Shown here piece by piece: positions 1 through 12,800 of a DNA stretch of 64,000 nucleotides. The position numbers and the translations under genes were made by a program. The number at the start of each line of letters is the position of its first letter. Within the stretch, counting starts at the first letter, position 1. Source of the stretch: Anopheles merus (lineage: Eukaryota; Arthropoda; Insecta; Diptera; Culicidae); contig NC_054085.1 in NCBI RefSeq assembly GCF_017562075.2, positions 22,850,972 to 22,914,971 on the forward strand, read 5' to 3'. The notes below the pieces were generated by a model. It searched no databases. It saw only the letters and a program-made list of their open reading frames with translations, and was not told where the DNA came from.

Positions 1-2481
1 GACGTCTCCTGCTAACGGGACATTGTTGGGGTAAAAAGTCACTTTCGATTTTCAACGGACTGCTGATGGTTTGTTAAACTCATTTCGTAACTGAGATTAG
101 TTTGACTCCCCGTGTCAGTGTACTGTCAAACCAGCACGAAGCGCTAGCCAGTTTGATTAATTCTAGACAATGCTCACGGTCAGCTGTGTTGCGTGGGATT
201 GCTCGCAAGGTGTAGGAGTCGCCTGGAGGACATGTTAGGTTTCGCTGGACGACTTCGATACTACAGCTATCGGTAACCGGTCTTATGCATCCAAAACTGG
301 TTCGATTTTTCGACGAGGAAGCGAACTAGCTAATCTATGTATTGTGCCGAAGAATGTGGAATTTGTCATGTTCAAAACAGTGCTTTTGGATCATGTCTGA
401 GAATAGTGCGTGATCGAGGATTTGTGATGCCAGTTGAAAAGGGAGCAGATGACATTTGGGAAATACTAATATTTTGACATTAGAAGCTGTCAACATTTGG
501 CCTTAATTACAAGCGTATCTAATGGCAAAGGTTGCAAATCAAATCGGTAACTACCCCTGCAACTACGGAAAGAGACAGCGAAGAATGTCTTGCAGATTCA
601 AAGAATCTTTTGTTAAGAAACCTCAGACTTTAAAGTATATTAGTGGTACTTCTCCTATCCCAATGTTTTCATGTCACAGTACTTAGCTGCAACGATTACA
701 AAACATCTTCTACACCTTGTCCCATAAAAGCAGCGTCTACGATATGAGCAAAAAGCAGACTTTCCTTTTATATTTTACCGGCGTTTTTTTATCGGCTGTT
801 TGTTTGTTTTTTCTTCTTCAAACTCCTATGAAGCGCATCTTAAATGTCCAACAAAATCCACAAACACAAACAACCACATACCAGTAAGACCTGAATGGTC
901 GCAAAGCGGCAGCCGTAAGTGTCCCCTTGAACTCTACGACAAATCCATAAAATTCGTACCTCTCAGGCAAACTATGGCTGTTGGCCGATACCCACAGTAC
1001 GGAAAGCTCATCATGCGTCCAATTAAATGTGAGTGGGGTGACGACTCTCTCGTGGACGAAGTGGCTGGAGTCGCACGTTGCATAATACGAAACACGAATG
1101 CTGTTAAAAGCCGTGGGTGTCCTTCGGCGGCGCTCAATTTCCCATCCCTGGAGAAACACCGCCATCGGGTACATGTCATCCCAAACGACGATCACGATTA
1201 AACAATCAGCTCTAATCTAATCGATCGAACTCGAAGATCGGTGGTTCGACTGAAATTGAATTGAATCTCGCGTACTGGCTGGCCACATTTTAGTCTTGAT
1301 GATGGACCACGACGGAGCGAACCGTCGTCCCCATTAGCGTGGTTGTACGGTGATGGTAATTCGACAATTCAATATTCCTAACTGGAAGCTTAATCCATTC
1401 TGCAAACGAACCGTATTTATTTTACCCATGGCAATTACAACCCAGCGGAAACCGGTGGTGCATTTTAAATAAGGAGATAACGTGTAGGATGCGGCTACCC
1501 CGTAATCTTGCAAAACCGTTTTCGCTTGCGCAATAGCTTGCTGGTACGCACGCAAGCGCCAGCGGGATTGCAGTTATTCCGGGCGTCGGAGAACAATTCA
1601 CCTCCCAATAAGCTCGCGGGCTTCGTGAGAATGCATCCACATCGGCTCCACGTGTGCACCCGTTTCTGCACGGGCTTCATTTCATGCCCTGATTATCTCG
1701 GCGCAGCGGCGAGCAGGCGGCGCGCGCTATGACCGTTATGAAGGCGATGTGTTGATTGTTAAATTAGCTTGCACACGTTCGCTGCCACGCGCATATTCTA
1801 ATTGGACTAGAACCGCCTTCGGGTGCGTTCTGTGTTGCGCTCACCCCACCTTCCCGACTTTCTCGCTACGCGCCAATCGCGAGCAGTGTAAAGCCGTTCG
1901 TCAAACGATCGATATTGCGGAAAGTGTACAAAGTAAAGCGAGCGTTTAAAACTGTGCGGATAGATCGGTTTGACGGATTACATCCTACGCGCGCTTGAGA
2001 ACAGCACGGAAGAAAGAAGCCACATTCCGCCGCGTCAGGCGAATATTTTTAGCACCACCCACCAAAGACCTGAAGTCCGCGCAGGGTTCAGGTGTTCAGG
2101 CGGTGCGGAAATTGGGCAAGTTGGGTACTGCGAATAAATTCTTCAAACTTCCCACCTACACAGGGCCAGGGTGAATAATGAAAACTCCGGGCAAGATGTC
2201 TGGAGCTGTCTGGTGTTCAATAATTATTCCAAGAGGCTGGAATTCTTTTCTTACTCACTTCAGAATCGTACCGCAGGGTCGTTAAGTGGCCAAAAAAAGC
2301 TTCTCCACCACCCGCGCACGCGCTTGTTTGTGTTTACGTTAATGCACACACGAAATTAGTGGTTGCCTACGCACATGTTTTGGGGAGAGTTGAGTTGAGT
2401 GTCCGAAATGTTTCCAGCTGAGGTTGATTGAGTCAGCAGACGGAGTGACAACGCTACAGGTTCTAAGAATAACGAGTCAGA
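1..2481. other. upstream flank, no supported gene
   Basis: Mixed composition. Open frames of 60-133 codons occur on both strands (for example 800-1201 on + and 818-1195 on -), but they overlap in opposite orientation, lack recognisable domains and have no splice or promoter context. I see no transposon ends or RNA gene. Regulatory sequence for the distal siz promoter is plausible here but not demonstrated. Confidence 0.5.
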
Positions 2482-3136
2482 TCAGTCAGGGCGAACGAAG
2501 AAGAAAATGCTCACACATCTTCACGCACTTAACGAACTTTTCAATGGTTATATGACAGTGAGAATAAGCCGTGAACGTGGTGATATAACAAATTACTTAC
2601 TATTCTACAGTGTTTTCCACAACGAAATGTGCCGAACAAGGTGAATCAAAGCACAACGCATGCATATAAATACAAGTGCACCAAAGTGTAATTCGAATTG
2701 ATAAAACGAACTTAACATTTACCCGACTCACGAACTCCAAAGTCGACCTCTTTCGGTATTATCAACGGAAAATGTTGCCTCTGGCTTCCAAAACTATTTG
2801 GTGAAAGTAGTGAAGTGCTATCCAGCTGATACGGATTACCTTCGTCGGTGGTCCCGGTGAACCTCGTGCCCTTTTGGATTACGCGTATGCCCCCAGGAAG
2901 ACTGGTGATCCCCCCCAAATTTGCCTCCCGGGGTCAAGTACGCGTGCTCGCTCGGTCCAGCACGGTCGCCATTAGCACGGCGTGGAGTTTGACCGCTTCC
3001 GGCGATTTTTGGGGCCACCCCTGAAGTAAGACACACACACACGCATACACGTTGGCGACCCTGGTGGGACCTCCCCAGTGCGGGAACATCCGCTCCGATC
3101 CCTGTTGAGAACGGAGATCAAACAAACAGTCGAACC
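2482..3136 (+). promoter_or_regulatory. candidate core promoter and 5' UTR of siz exon 1
   Basis: An initiator-like TCAGTC sits at 2483-2487 in a GA-rich context (GATCAGTCAGGGCGAACG). The 650 bp between it and the ATG have no long coding frame on the + strand, contain a CA repeat (3031-3045), and rise in GC content towards the exon, as 5' UTRs do in this gene. There is no TATA box at the right distance and I do not see a clear downstream promoter element. A donor-like GTAAGA occurs at 3026. Start site and UTR extent are inference. Confidence 0.2.
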
Positions 3137-3867
3137 ATGCTCGACTCGGAGCTGTACCCACGCGCCGGGGACAGTCATCACGGGCCGCACGGACACCATC
3201 ATCACCACCATCATCATCACCATCATTACAAGTCGCCACATCAGCGGCACTACCACCATTCGCCCTCGCCCCATCACCACCACCACCAGGAGCGGGAACG
3301 GAAGTCGCGATCGTCACCGCGCCACCACCACCTGCAGCACAGTGATGGAGAGAAGCTAAAGTACCAGAATGCGTTCGGCGGCTCGGTGGGCAACATTGGT
3401 GGTGCAGTGTCCTCGTCCGAGAAGTACCACAAGTACTTTCCGCACAATCTGCTGTCGGGCGGGACGGGTAGTGGGACCGGTGGCGGTGGTGGATACTTCG
3501 ATCTGAGCGACAAGCTGGACAGTCTGCATCTGGGCAGCGGTAGTCGTGGATCGGAAAAGAGCAGTCTGCTAAGCGGGAGCGGTGGAAGCAGTGCGCTCAG
3601 TGCGGGTGGTGATAGTAACAACAACCATCAGCAGCATCATGGCGGGTCCGGGTCGGCCAGTGTGCTGAGCGATACGACGGCGGCCGGCAGTGGCAGCAAT
3701 GTGAGCGGTGGAAGCAGCAAGAAGCGCACGATAGTGCTGGTGGGTGACGGGCGGAGCCGGGTGAGGCGCGTGGTAAGGACGCAGACGCGCCAGATCACGG
3801 TGGTGAGCTACTCCGGGCGGAAGAAGGAAACGGAAACGCATACCAGCCATCACGCGACCATTGTCAG
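3137..3867 (+). CDS. siz: siz exon 1: His/Gly/Ser-rich N-terminus of the long isoform
   Basis: Codes for residues 1-243 plus two bases of codon 244. The ATG at 3137 has an A at -3 and is the first Met of a frame that stays open to a strong donor (CAG, then GTGAGA at 3868). Read-through without splicing meets a stop at once (3869-3871), so the exon must end here. Content: an 11-His run at residues 20-30, further His clusters to about residue 51, then Gly/Ser-rich disordered sequence, and a basic segment near the end (KKRTIVLVGDGRSRVRRVV). No signal peptide, membrane segment or recognised domain. It joins exon 2 in phase 2, giving ATIVSFPQKIDRPAQIYS across the junction. The next exon is 39.7 kb away, so this belongs to the distal-promoter isoform. 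Coding is supported by clean third-position variation inside the His codons and by the phase match; the exact start could lie elsewhere. Confidence 0.82.
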
Positions 3868-6800
3868 GTGAGATACGGGAATGTTGGGGAAGAGTTGTTT
3901 TACATGAACATTTTGGTGACGTGACCAGGATACGAAAGTGTAGAAATGCTCGTAGAGTTGGTTTTGTGGTGTCTTTTCGCTCGGTTTTTTTCCCAGTTCT
4001 TATTTAAAATTATCCTAGGCTCACCGAGAATGAGCGTATGTTGAACAATTTAAAATGCTCCAAGATAATTCTGATACTAACGGGCATATGCTTGCGTTAT
4101 TTGACGCAGACCAAGTGATATTTACTACTCTAGATAAAATGCTTTGTTTTTTGAATTTAAAGCTCTGTACTAATCACGTATTTACATTCGTATATTTTCA
4201 GGTAATTTCAATTCCAGACCCTACTTTGTTGTGGATTCTAGCGAGCGAATAGGATAAGTACCACCCCACCCATGCAGCTATTATAAAACATTCATTTTAA
4301 GATTGCAAAAGCCGCATAAAAACGGTTTGAGCCCACCAGGCACCAAACAACGACATCATTATGAACGTCATAACTTACTCTCCGCTCTTAATTTGAAGCA
4401 GCAGCGAAAGTTGACGCTTTTTTTATGAGCGCCCGCGTGCGGCTTTTATCGCGTATAAATCTAATCCCCATTGGCACAACAAATGGCTTTACATCATCCC
4501 TCTAAGCTGTAAGCCGTAGCGTTGCATCCCGGCCGACCTCTGAACGAACGCACAATTAGCATTTTTCTCAAGCTTCTTCGCTTCTCGGCGCTGATATCTC
4601 ATCAGCGGGTTGACAAGTTTTGTTTGCTTTTAATTTGTGAAACATAAAACAAACCTTTACGCAGTTTTGCAGTAAGCTTTGAGTAGAAACAAAAAACAAA
4701 AACAACAATATCATTAGATTCGTGAGAAAATTTATGCTAAAGCTCTCCTATCGCGTAACGAACAGTACAAGCAGTAGGTGCACCGCTGGGTGCGTTTCGG
4801 GCAACAATCTCGCCACAGATCTTCGCTTCTACTTGTCTTTATACCGCTTGTCGCTAATGTGGAAGAGTAAAAAAAGGTGTTTGGAAGGGTTGAGAGGTGA
4901 GTGAGTGTAGTAAGATGCCCCTCTTACTCAGATCAATGATAGATGTGTGTTTGTGAGTAGCAGTTCCCTTTTTGACCAGTTACCATCTGCGATTGGGGCC
5001 GATTTGTGTCGATTATGTAAATCGCCCTACCTACCGTGTGCCGGCTCACAGATGAGCTGCGGGAGATCGAATACAGGGATACGGGGCAAGGCAAATTGTG
5101 GAATCGCCCGTAAGCCTGCCACAAAGCGATGGAAGGGTAAAGTGCAAACCTATGCGGGTCGGTCGGTCAGCTCTGTTACGAGTTGGGGCATCTCGCGTAG
5201 TTTTAAGCTTCTACCATTGTGCGGCGGGAAGATTCGGTGTGAAGATTAGTTTCACCATTAGACACCATTAGATGATTCCCGGGAGTTCCCAGCGCAATCG
5301 CGTTAAGCTACCTTTGGGCGTGAAACAGAGACAACTGTCATCAGCGTGAGAAATCGAACGCTTTGCCGATCGAAGTCATCAACGCACGATCGCAGCTGAT
5401 GGTGTCAAAAGCAGTTCTACCAACATCTTTATTAGATTTCGGAGATGTTGGGTAACGATCGTTGTAACGAAGATCTTAGTAAGGAGGGGGGAAACCCCGT
5501 ACAACAGCTTCTTTGTCGTTGTGCACTGATCCATCCAGCTAAGCAAAGCCAATACATCTTAATAGCTGAAGGTATCTTAATACGCTTAGCCGAAACAAAG
5601 GTTCTTGTTTTTATAGACCTTGCGTGTTGACGGCAGCAAAACAAACATCTTAGTCACATCCTTGAGCTGCGCTGTTTACAAACAAAATTGTGAACAATTA
5701 AAACAACACGTCACGCAGGTTTGTGTGAACGTAAGAAAAAAAAACTATTTCCAGAAGATGTGGAGACTATCGATTCACATAAAAAACAACATTGACGGAC
5801 TGACCTTTTCGAATAGTCATGCGTGTAAATGCTTTACGAAAATGCCACATATGGCAATGGCTCTTTAATGTCTTGCTATTTGCAATAATGAAATTCCCAT
5901 AACGTAAAGTAACGAATGATCTTTGATTCTAAACTCTCAGTTAATTAATTACGTCAAGAAAACTCCATTGCAAGTATGCCAATTGCGGTAAAATTGGTAA
6001 GCTGCGGTAAGCTTGTAGGAGTAGCTCCTTGAAGTTATCCCGCCTGGAATATGTTATTCAAAACCCAAACCCAACCCCATCTGACAGATTACAATTAATG
6101 CCTCGGGAGATTTGAATCGATTTACAATAAGCGATCGTGGCGGGGAACCAAACACACATTGGCCGTTTGGATTTGGATTTCGCAACCTGCTGCAGCAGTC
6201 GTCAACCTGCCCAAGCCAAACAGCCTCCAAAGGCCAGAGGAAGTCTTGGGCGCAAAACCTGTGTGGCTATTATTTCCAACCGTTCCGACTGCACCATGAT
6301 CGAGTGAGCTGCCAGTAGCGCAGCCCTGTTGACGACGACGACGGGTACGTGTGTTGTAATAAAAAGCAGCGCCCCCTGTGGACGTTAGTAGTTTGGAGAG
6401 TTACCTTTCAAAACACGGAGCTCGGGCTACTACCGTTGCACCGAGAACACTGCGATAGGGCCGCATTGCAGTGCACCGAAGTTCTACGTTTTGCATTTGC
6501 GTGCTGCTAGGAATTCGATGGAAGGCGTTGCTGTGTATTGGAGTGAAGGGGGTGGGTATAGCGCTCCCGGACACTAAAAATACCCGGTCATAAAATCGTA
6601 CATTTCTCACGATCTGCCTTCGCGTGATCACCTTGATCGGGCTTTTTTTTCGCAGGGTGGGGAGATGAATGTAAAGCCGTTTATGACGACTGTGTGTGAG
6701 TACAAAGTTGTTCTATTGGAACAAAAGCATCCACACGGCAATAAATATGTGCTCTGCTCGAACCGGTAGCTCGAGTTTAAGTGATAGTTATGGATGCTGT

Positions 6801-9800
6801 GATATTTTTTTTATTCCACTTTTGACTGCAACACGTGAGATTGATCTGTTGCATTAAACGGCATCGAAGCGTTGGCTGGTTTATTAGCTTGAGCTTTAAT
6901 ATGGCTAATAGCATTCACAGTGTTTTCTATCTTTTGTAGATTAATTGTAACCCGTTAGCTTTAAATTTTCGGAACTTCGCGCTCATTCATCAGCCCTTAA
7001 GCCATTTATCATTACGCGAAGCGTTTATTGTATGGCCCAACTTCCTTCTGCCGAGATTGGGTCTAAAAGCGCAAAACACTCACGAACCTGGACGTATCTG
7101 CTAAAGGTCACCAAACCAACTCCTAGAGGCAAACGTCTCCCCTAGCCGGAATCGACGGGACGGGCGTGTTGAGTCGCACTATCGTGAATTAATTATTGTA
7201 GTGCCTCCTTGCACGCCTGCCTGCGCGGTTGTCTCACCACCCGAAGGACGCGTTCTCCGCCCTAGAAAGCTAAACAGAACCTGTACCGCGGACACAAAAC
7301 GAAACCCAAAACAACAACCCCCTCTGGTTGGACGTTTACGTCCGATTCGGTGGTGTAAAAAAACAAGCTACACTGAGGTGATGTGTATTATGAGTGGGTT
7401 CATGTACCATGTCTTGCTTGTCGGGTAAGTGTGGGATCAGACGTACCTGAGCGTGTCAGTACTTCAGACGTCATTCCTGTAGAGTACACAAGCGGGGCGG
7501 TACCGGTGGTTACTAACTCGATCGCTGTACGCGCGTCAGTGTCAGTGAGTGCGACACTTTTGGGGGTGGTGTAAAATGGTTTGTTTACACAGATTTGGCG
7601 CGCCGGGGTTGGCTCGGGAAGCCAACAAACTGCAAGAAGGTGATTGGTCAAAAATCCGTCGAACCACGTCCATCAGATGGGGTTGTCAAACAGAGATTGA
7701 AGTTCGCAACACACAATGGTTCAATCCTGCTCCTGCTGTACAGCAAGATCTAGTCCTAGTAGCTTGTTGGAGTGGTTCTCACAGGGGGTGTGTATACTAC
7801 AGCGGCGATACTTGTGATGTCTGCAAATGAATACGTTTCACTTTCGCTTTATTGATTGGTCTATAAATTGCAGTGCCACTTTCAAATTACCTTCGACAGC
7901 ACTGAGCCAAGATTGGATCGAAACACGTAACCCAAGCTTCGATTGTTTGACAATTAAGCTACGGACCTCCAGCTGCGGTCTTAATAATAGATTCCGCCTG
8001 TAAGAGATATCAGCCCTCATTTCATATGTGTGCCTTCGCCTTCCTTCGTTGCTCTCCAGTCTCTCCAGGCGATCGCACAAGTCCTCCACCACCACCGATG
8101 TATGGTTTGCTTAAGAAACGAGAAAATTATCGCGTCACACGAATCGGCATATGCAGGCTGTTTAAATAGACGCTCGCTCGTACCCTGAGCGTGACATTGA
8201 CATTCACGCCTTTTATCAACAGTCCCTTTCCACCCTTTCAAGCACAAGTAGCGAGAAAATCGTGAACATCTCGACGACCACACGATAGTGATACGATTTC
8301 GTCCCGTGAGAAAGGTGTGAAAGAGTCTGGCAACGAAGCACGTCCATGTATTTTGTCGAGAGTTCAAGGTGTATGTGTCCCGGTTAATGCAGGCTACCTG
8401 CCTAGCGATAGCCTTGATAACCAATGCTGGAATTAACTTACTGGAACGCAGGGCTCAAGCTGATAAGTTGCAGCGGCTGCTAGTCTGCTAGTGTTTGCAG
8501 TTTTTAAAAAGGCCCTGGAAGGACGTCCAGTTGCAACGGCCAGGGTTCCAATAGACCCTGCAGCCCAAAGCTCCACCTTGTTAATTTGTGTTTGCGTGCA
8601 ATCGACAACTAGGGGAAAGGCCGTTCGAGTATATTTTATGGTTGAAAGCAAACTGCACAATCCTTTTAACCTATATAAACCATTATCATCTAGAAGGCTC
8701 CAAGGAATGATCTTGAACTGTGTCTTATAGAATGTCTTACCCCGTAAAAATATTTCACAATAAAAACCTACTTGCTGGTTGCTCAATTAAAGCAACGATC
8801 CTTGCAAATACATATAATTACTCATTTTTACTCGACGCTAATTGGAAGCAACACTTTTTGTCACACTACATTAGCTCGTCGTACTCATTTATCAACTTGG
8901 GAAGGTTTTTATTTCACTTTCCTTACTGGCACTGGTATCTCCATCCATCAGCGAGCAAGCAGGTGTACGCGGGTACCAGCCTAGGTCAAGTTTAACGTCA
9001 TCTCAATATGGTCGTCCCTCAACCTGGAGCCTTCAAGCTTACGCAAAACAACCACTGAAAAAAGGCAATTTGTACGCGTTGCGCCATTTCAAACTCCGTG
9101 CAGCATCAGCCAAATTAGCCACAGGAGAAGATTGAAATACTAGATGTACGCCGTAGCGAATTCAATCAACACGAGACGACGAGCCTCTTAAAAGACACAA
9201 GGGCGCGTACTGCGAGCAAAGACAGTGTGCTCCAGCAAACTTTGTAACCCTTTAGTGCGCTGTTCGTCGTCACAATCCATTAAGAAGCGATAGTCACTTC
9301 CTCCTGCTCGGTTGTAAAGTGCGCCAAAACTGCCTCTCCCCATCGCCCTCCTAACCAGCTGCACACGAGACAACGTAACGTTCGCACATATTGACGCGTC
9401 GCGTGACTCATCACGTCTGCTGTTTGTGCGCTATCGGGGGTCCCAGCGGTTTGCTTGGTTGATTATTTACCTTGAACTGAAAACCCCCCCTCCCCACCTT
9501 CCGATGGTGTGGCGAGAAAGATGATGAAGATTCACGATGGTAACGTGTCGACATAAGTCAGAGGTATACGGGACGCACACGTTCCGCCAAACCGCAAACA
9601 CAAGGCATGGAATCGCAAGCAACGGTAGACATAACTCACGCGAGACACAAGGTGTCCGCCTCGGGGACCGGACAACCGGTCGAAGATAACCACAACAAAG
9701 CGGCGTTGTTCCGATGATGGCAAACCGCAGAATGAGGGCAAAACTGTGTAATGAGTTCATGTCGCGTACATCTTTTTACTATTAGGGAGGGTATCTTGCA

Positions 9801-12800
9801 TGCTCACACTTTGGCAGAATGGGAAGCGTGTGATATTTCAATGTGGAACAGATGCGTAGCGAATTAAAAGAAAGGATAAGGTGGTGCCTTAAACTTCGAT
9901 TCATAGTTTTTTTTTGCAACCAATTCTCCATGAGCATGACACAGGGTATTTTCTGACCTTTCAGATATTGAGACATTCGACGCGGTTGCTGCTACCGTGA
10001 AAAGAGGCAGTTCAATATAGCATCTAGATGAAGATGCAGCACGAAGTAAAAGTAGAACATGGGTGACGAATTAAAAAAAATCATTCTTAATTAGCTATGT
10101 CAGTAGTGAGGCTAGCTATTCATTTTTACAAAAAGTGATACTGCTTTTGTTTCGTTTTTAACTGGGATACACCATCGATGGTCTCATGGAACAGTGGTCA
10201 ACTCGTACGACTTAACACCATGCCCGTCATGGGTTCAAGCCTTGAATGGAGGACCGTACTCCCATACGTAGGACTAACTTTATCACGCTATAGGTAATCA
10301 ATAAGTCTCTGAAAACCCTATAAACTAAGACAGGAGTGGTATAGGCAAGGTCTTGACTTGACTGACAACGTTTGTTGTGCCAAAGAAGAAGGCGCAAGTT
10401 ATGCTCCATATAGCAACAGAAGCTTGCTTGCTTGCTTTTCATACTCAATATGTAGAACATCTCTCCGCTGCACGCTGTTTATGATAAAACCTCATCATTT
10501 CATGGTGTGATAACACCTAGGACACTAAATCCTCAACGCAGGTTTGCTTTATTGAAAACTCCCATTACTGATAATGTACATCATTACCTTTGCTTGCAAT
10601 TACCACGGTCGACTGGCTACAGTTGAGGGATAAATATGAAAATTAATTATTACCACATGCAGTGTTGAAAGCTGAACAAGCCTCCTTTTCAATACTCCTA
10701 TCCCTGAAGAGCTTCGAAGAAACCTTCGTCCGTACAGACGCATTCCATCGTCCCGCAGCGTTTACATTTAATTGGACAGAAATTTGCTATCGCTCCATCC
10801 ACGTGTGTGGAGGTTCTGCCGATGGTTTACCAACGTCCCGGGAACCACCAAGTGTCGTCCCTCATTTCACCATGGCGTCTAATCGGTGGCGATGCATCGC
10901 TCTCTAATCCCTTTTGCTTCCCTTCTCCATGGGCTTGACCACCACATGTGCACCACTGCTAGATATATTTTACCTTATGAGCTGCTACCCGCATGACGGG
11001 CATGTTTGCCGGATGTTTTATTGAGACGAAACGTGATTACCGGTGTGCAAGATGCGGCTCAGACCAGGTGGCTTAACCACTCATTTGATGTGTGTGTGTA
11101 TGTGTGTCGATTTGCAAATGGCATTCTTCGCAAATGTGTGGCCTCCGAAAGATGGTAATGCGCTCATTTGCATACTCTCCTCTTCTCGGTGTAGAGCCCT
11201 ACTCAACCCCGTAGCAAACCGGCAGGCATCGTGATCGTGACGATGAAATTCTTGTACACGACCCGTCCAAACCATCCACCGAGTCGGAACCAGAAGCGAT
11301 AATTCACACACAGGCCACAGGAGATTGAAGTGCGATGATCTCTCTGTCAGGTAGCGGTGTGATAATGAAGCGCGCGCGCGCACGCTTCTTCCCGCAAAAG
11401 CGGCACAGAAGGAGGGTGCCGAGTGGTGCTAATTGTATGCTTGGCCTAAATCGCACTGTCTCCCGTGCGTTTTCTCCCCTTCCCTTGAGCGTTGTGAAAC
11501 TGTGTGTTGTGCCCCGACGAGAAGGTTATGCTAGCGGTGCGAAAAATTAGTATTTCTTGCGCGAAGACTGTTCTTCGGCGAGGTGATAATGGATGAATCT
11601 CGCTACTCGTGAAAATATGACCGACACGGTTACTAAATTGTTGTCTCTTTTTTGTTCTCTCTGTTTGAGTGTACGGTCCCACGGTGGGAAGAATTGGAAG
11701 GCAGTCGAATTGGAGCAGAAATGGAAAACTTTCCCTTTTCGCTCCGAGAAACACCCCTTCTGCCGAGATAAGTAACGGCTTTAAGGCTGGTCCCGACACT
11801 AATCGGTTCCCATTAAACATCCATAATTTTTCGATTAACAGCTCCCCATGGTAAATGTAAATTTGTGGCCAAATTTCTATGCTACACTGGGTTCTGTTTT
11901 ATGGTGCATTTGACATTCAAATTGTGTCCTCTTTCGCCGACGCGACGAACCACCGTTATCACGTTAAGAGCCCGCATAAACGATTGATCGTTTTGCCATT
12001 TTGTGCGGATTATGCTTCCCCCGTGGGTTTTGGGGCGGGCAGAAGCACCACACTGAGCGACTTCTCAGCACGCTGAAATTTCACTTTCGCTCGTCGAACG
12101 AAAATGAGAATGGCCGTACGGGGTAGGGCTCCCACAGAGACGGAATGCGCATTTAACCGAAAGTGATCGAAAATGGGGAGCAACAAGAAGCGCGCTTAAT
12201 AAATTCCACCGGAGGTGTGGTATCGTTGTTTCTCTTTCATTTTGCAGCAGCTGAAGATTCACGCCCCTCTTTATGTCTAACCCCTGCAGCGCGGCACGAT
12301 AAACTAGAGGAAACCCATCCTCCCAAAACGTATCGAAAAACAGTAGAAAATCGCAACAAATTTTCCTTCGCGCTACCCTGCTTCGGTTAGGAAGAAATGG
12401 GTGGCAAGCAAAAAAGGTTCGTCGCTTGTTGTGGTTCGGGGTTTTTTTTTTTTTGCTTATCTGTTTAGAAATAAATTGGCGGACAACAACACAAGCGCAA
12501 GAGAGCGCCGGCAGACTCGAAAGCGAAACCAAAATTCAAGTTGCAGGTGGGCGCAAAATAGTGAAGAAGAAAGAAAAAATCCCCGGCCTCACGGCGGATG
12601 GGCATCGAACAACAGATTATGTTGAAAATGAAAACTCTCCTCCCCGCTGTTGAGCCGCCTCTGTGTGTGTGTTGATGCTCGATGAGCCGAAACCGACAAG
12701 CCTCGGATCAGCATCAAACCCCCATCATGGTACCTGCATACGGGGGTATGTTTTCTATGCTTGCCTTTTTTTGCTATGTTTTAATGGGCGCTAAGCTTAA

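Noticed and set aside
800..1201. 133-codon plus-strand frame with a 125-codon minus-strand frame opposite
   Set aside because: No recognisable domain, no promoter or splice context, and both strands are open at once, which suggests chance.
7381..7424. ATG frame of 14 codons ending at a strong GTAAGT donor in phase 2
   Set aside because: Phase fits siz but start context is poor, the peptide is short and there is no UTR-like sequence before it; phase agreement alone is one chance in three.
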